DNA from: Nevskiales bacterium
Lineage (GTDB): Bacteria; Pseudomonadota; Gammaproteobacteria; Nevskiales; Nevskiaceae
DNA length: 7,121 nucleotides
Assembly: GCA_022616655.1 (NCBI GenBank)
Contig: JAKEEJ010000174.1
Span: forward strand, 1-7,121
Direction of reading: 5' to 3'
Below the pieces are notes generated by a model, which was given only the letters and a program-made list of their open reading frames with translations, made no database searches and was not told the DNA's origin. Positions 6,423 to 7,121 of the stretch are shown piece by piece. Each line of letters opens with the position of its first letter. Position 1 is the first letter of the stretch. Made by a program: the position numbers and the translations under genes.

Positions 6423-7106
6423 CTAAGGCGCCACGTCGCCCGAACAATACGGGTTGGTCTGGTTCGTCCAGGTGATGACGCTGCTGCCTTCTGTCACCGT
6501 CGGGTCGAGCGTGAAGGTGAAGCGGCGGGCAGTTCCGGCGGGCGCGAAGGCCGCGAAGCGGAAGGTGCGCGTCTGCCCCCGCGCCAGCGTGTACACGTTG
6601 TTGTCGATGGTCAGAGCGGCGGCATCCGCTGCCGCCTGCGACGATCCCCACGTCCCGACGATATTGCCGCTGGCCGTGGTTACTTCACTCAAAACCATCT
6701 GCACCGCCGGAAAGACCTGGTAATCCCCCGTCCCGGCATTGCGGACTTCGAGCTGCCAGGCATACACCCGGCGCGGCGCGCCGTCACTGCCGGGAGGCGC
6801 GGCGTAACTCTGCACGTTCTGCAAACGGAAGCGCACCCGCACCGGCGAGGTGGCCCCACCCACAAACACCGCATCGCCAACGTAGAAAGGCTGCGGCGGC
6901 GTGATGACGTAAGGGGTTGGGGGTGGCGGCAGGGTTGGCGACGGTGTGCCCGCCAGTGTGGTCGCGGTTGGCTGTGGGACTGCCGTCGGGCAGGTATAGA
7001 CCGGCGCGTCCGCCAGCGGTGTCCCGGCGCAGGCCAGCGCCGCAAACACCATGAAGATGGGCGCGACCAGCACGTAAATCGAGCGCAGCAGCATGGTTCG
7101 CCGCAC
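6423..7106 (-). CDS. Probable T4SS-linked lipoprotein with Thr/Pro linker and beta-rich domain
   Basis: 227 residues if started at GTG 7106-7104. ATG 7094-7092 would give 223, and the frame is open to base 7121, so a start outside the window cannot be excluded. Neither start has a strong ribosome site. The N-terminus is a signal peptide: basic (RRTMLLR), then a hydrophobic core, then FAALAC at 21-26, which fits a relaxed lipobox with C26 as the lipidated residue. A Pro/Thr linker (about 43-72) leads to a beta-rich domain (about 74-220) with the LEVRNAGTGDYQVFP pattern of DUF4352-type Ig-like proteins. C39 and C221 flank the mature part and could form a disulphide. It lies 18 nt upstream of the VirB6-like gene. 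A surface or outer-face accessory role in the channel is inferred; its linker and fold style match the C-terminal domains of the 570-residue protein. Confidence 0.7.
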   Translation of the reverse strand: MRRTMLLRSIYVLVAPIFMVFAALACAGTPLADAPVYTCPTAVPQPTATTLAGTPSPTLPPPPTPYVITPPQPFYVGDAVFVGGATSPVRVRFRLQNVQSYAAPPGSDGAPRRVYAWQLEVRNAGTGDYQVFPAVQMVLSEVTTASGNIVGTWGSSQAAADAAALTIDNNVYTLARGQTRTFRFAAFAPAGTARRFTFTLDPTVTEGSSVITWTNQTNPYCSGDVAP

Positions 7107-7121
7107 CTGCTCGAATGTCAG

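Noticed and set aside
5866..6651. Minus-strand open frame of 261 codons
   Set aside because: It overlaps the junction of the lipoprotein and VirB6-like genes in a different frame, and its Arg/Gly/His-rich sequence is typical of a frame shadow.
6913..6938. G-rich stretch opposite the lipoprotein Pro-rich linker as a G-quadruplex
   Set aside because: Only three runs of three or more G are present; it is explained by proline codons.

Overview
The window reads as part of a mating-channel (type IV secretion, T4SS-like) gene cluster, with every supported gene on the minus strand. Transcription therefore runs from base 7121 towards base 1. The DNA is GC-rich by eye. Two surface proteins carry Thr-Pro linkers followed by beta-rich, DUF4352-like domains. 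No VirB7/VirB9/VirB10-type outer-membrane core gene is recognisable. These traits suggest a high-GC bacterium with a monoderm-like T4SS, most plausibly a Chloroflexota (Anaerolineae-like) genome or an integrative/plasmid element in one. The lineage is an inference from protein style, not from a marker gene.

Layout in transcription order. (1) 7106-6423: probable lipoprotein with a Thr/Pro linker and a beta-rich domain; its frame is open to the window edge, so its start is uncertain. (2) 6404-3771: 877-residue polytopic VirB6/TrbL-like channel protein with a long soluble C-terminal half. (3) 3774-2062: 570-residue single-pass membrane protein, translationally coupled to gene 2 by an ATGA overlap; its outer part looks like a degenerate, cysteine-free sortase-like domain plus two Ig/DUF4352-like domains. 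(4) 2043-2004: a strong rho-independent terminator. (5) 2003-1723: a leader without a convincing gene, holding repeats and a near-perfect 20-bp palindrome. (6) 1722-1483: 79-residue VirB2/TrbC-like pilin, probably started from TTG. (7) a GC hairpin at 1443-1466. (8) 1416-949: PrgI/VirB3-like two-TM protein. (9) 956-1 and beyond: the N-terminal 318 codons of a VirB4/TraE-like protein, cut by the window edge before its ATPase domain.

The parts fit one machine: pilin, VirB3-like adaptor, VirB4-like motor, VirB6-like channel, a bitopic scaffold in the topological position of VirB8/TcpC, and a surface lipoprotein. The terminator splits the cluster into two transcription units, so the pilin-PrgI-VirB4 unit probably has its own promoter. 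The hairpin after the pilin could give the pilin more product than the genes behind it. No relaxase, coupling protein, integrase, tRNA, CRISPR array or insertion sequence is visible, so whether this is conjugation, DNA export or protein secretion cannot be decided from this window.
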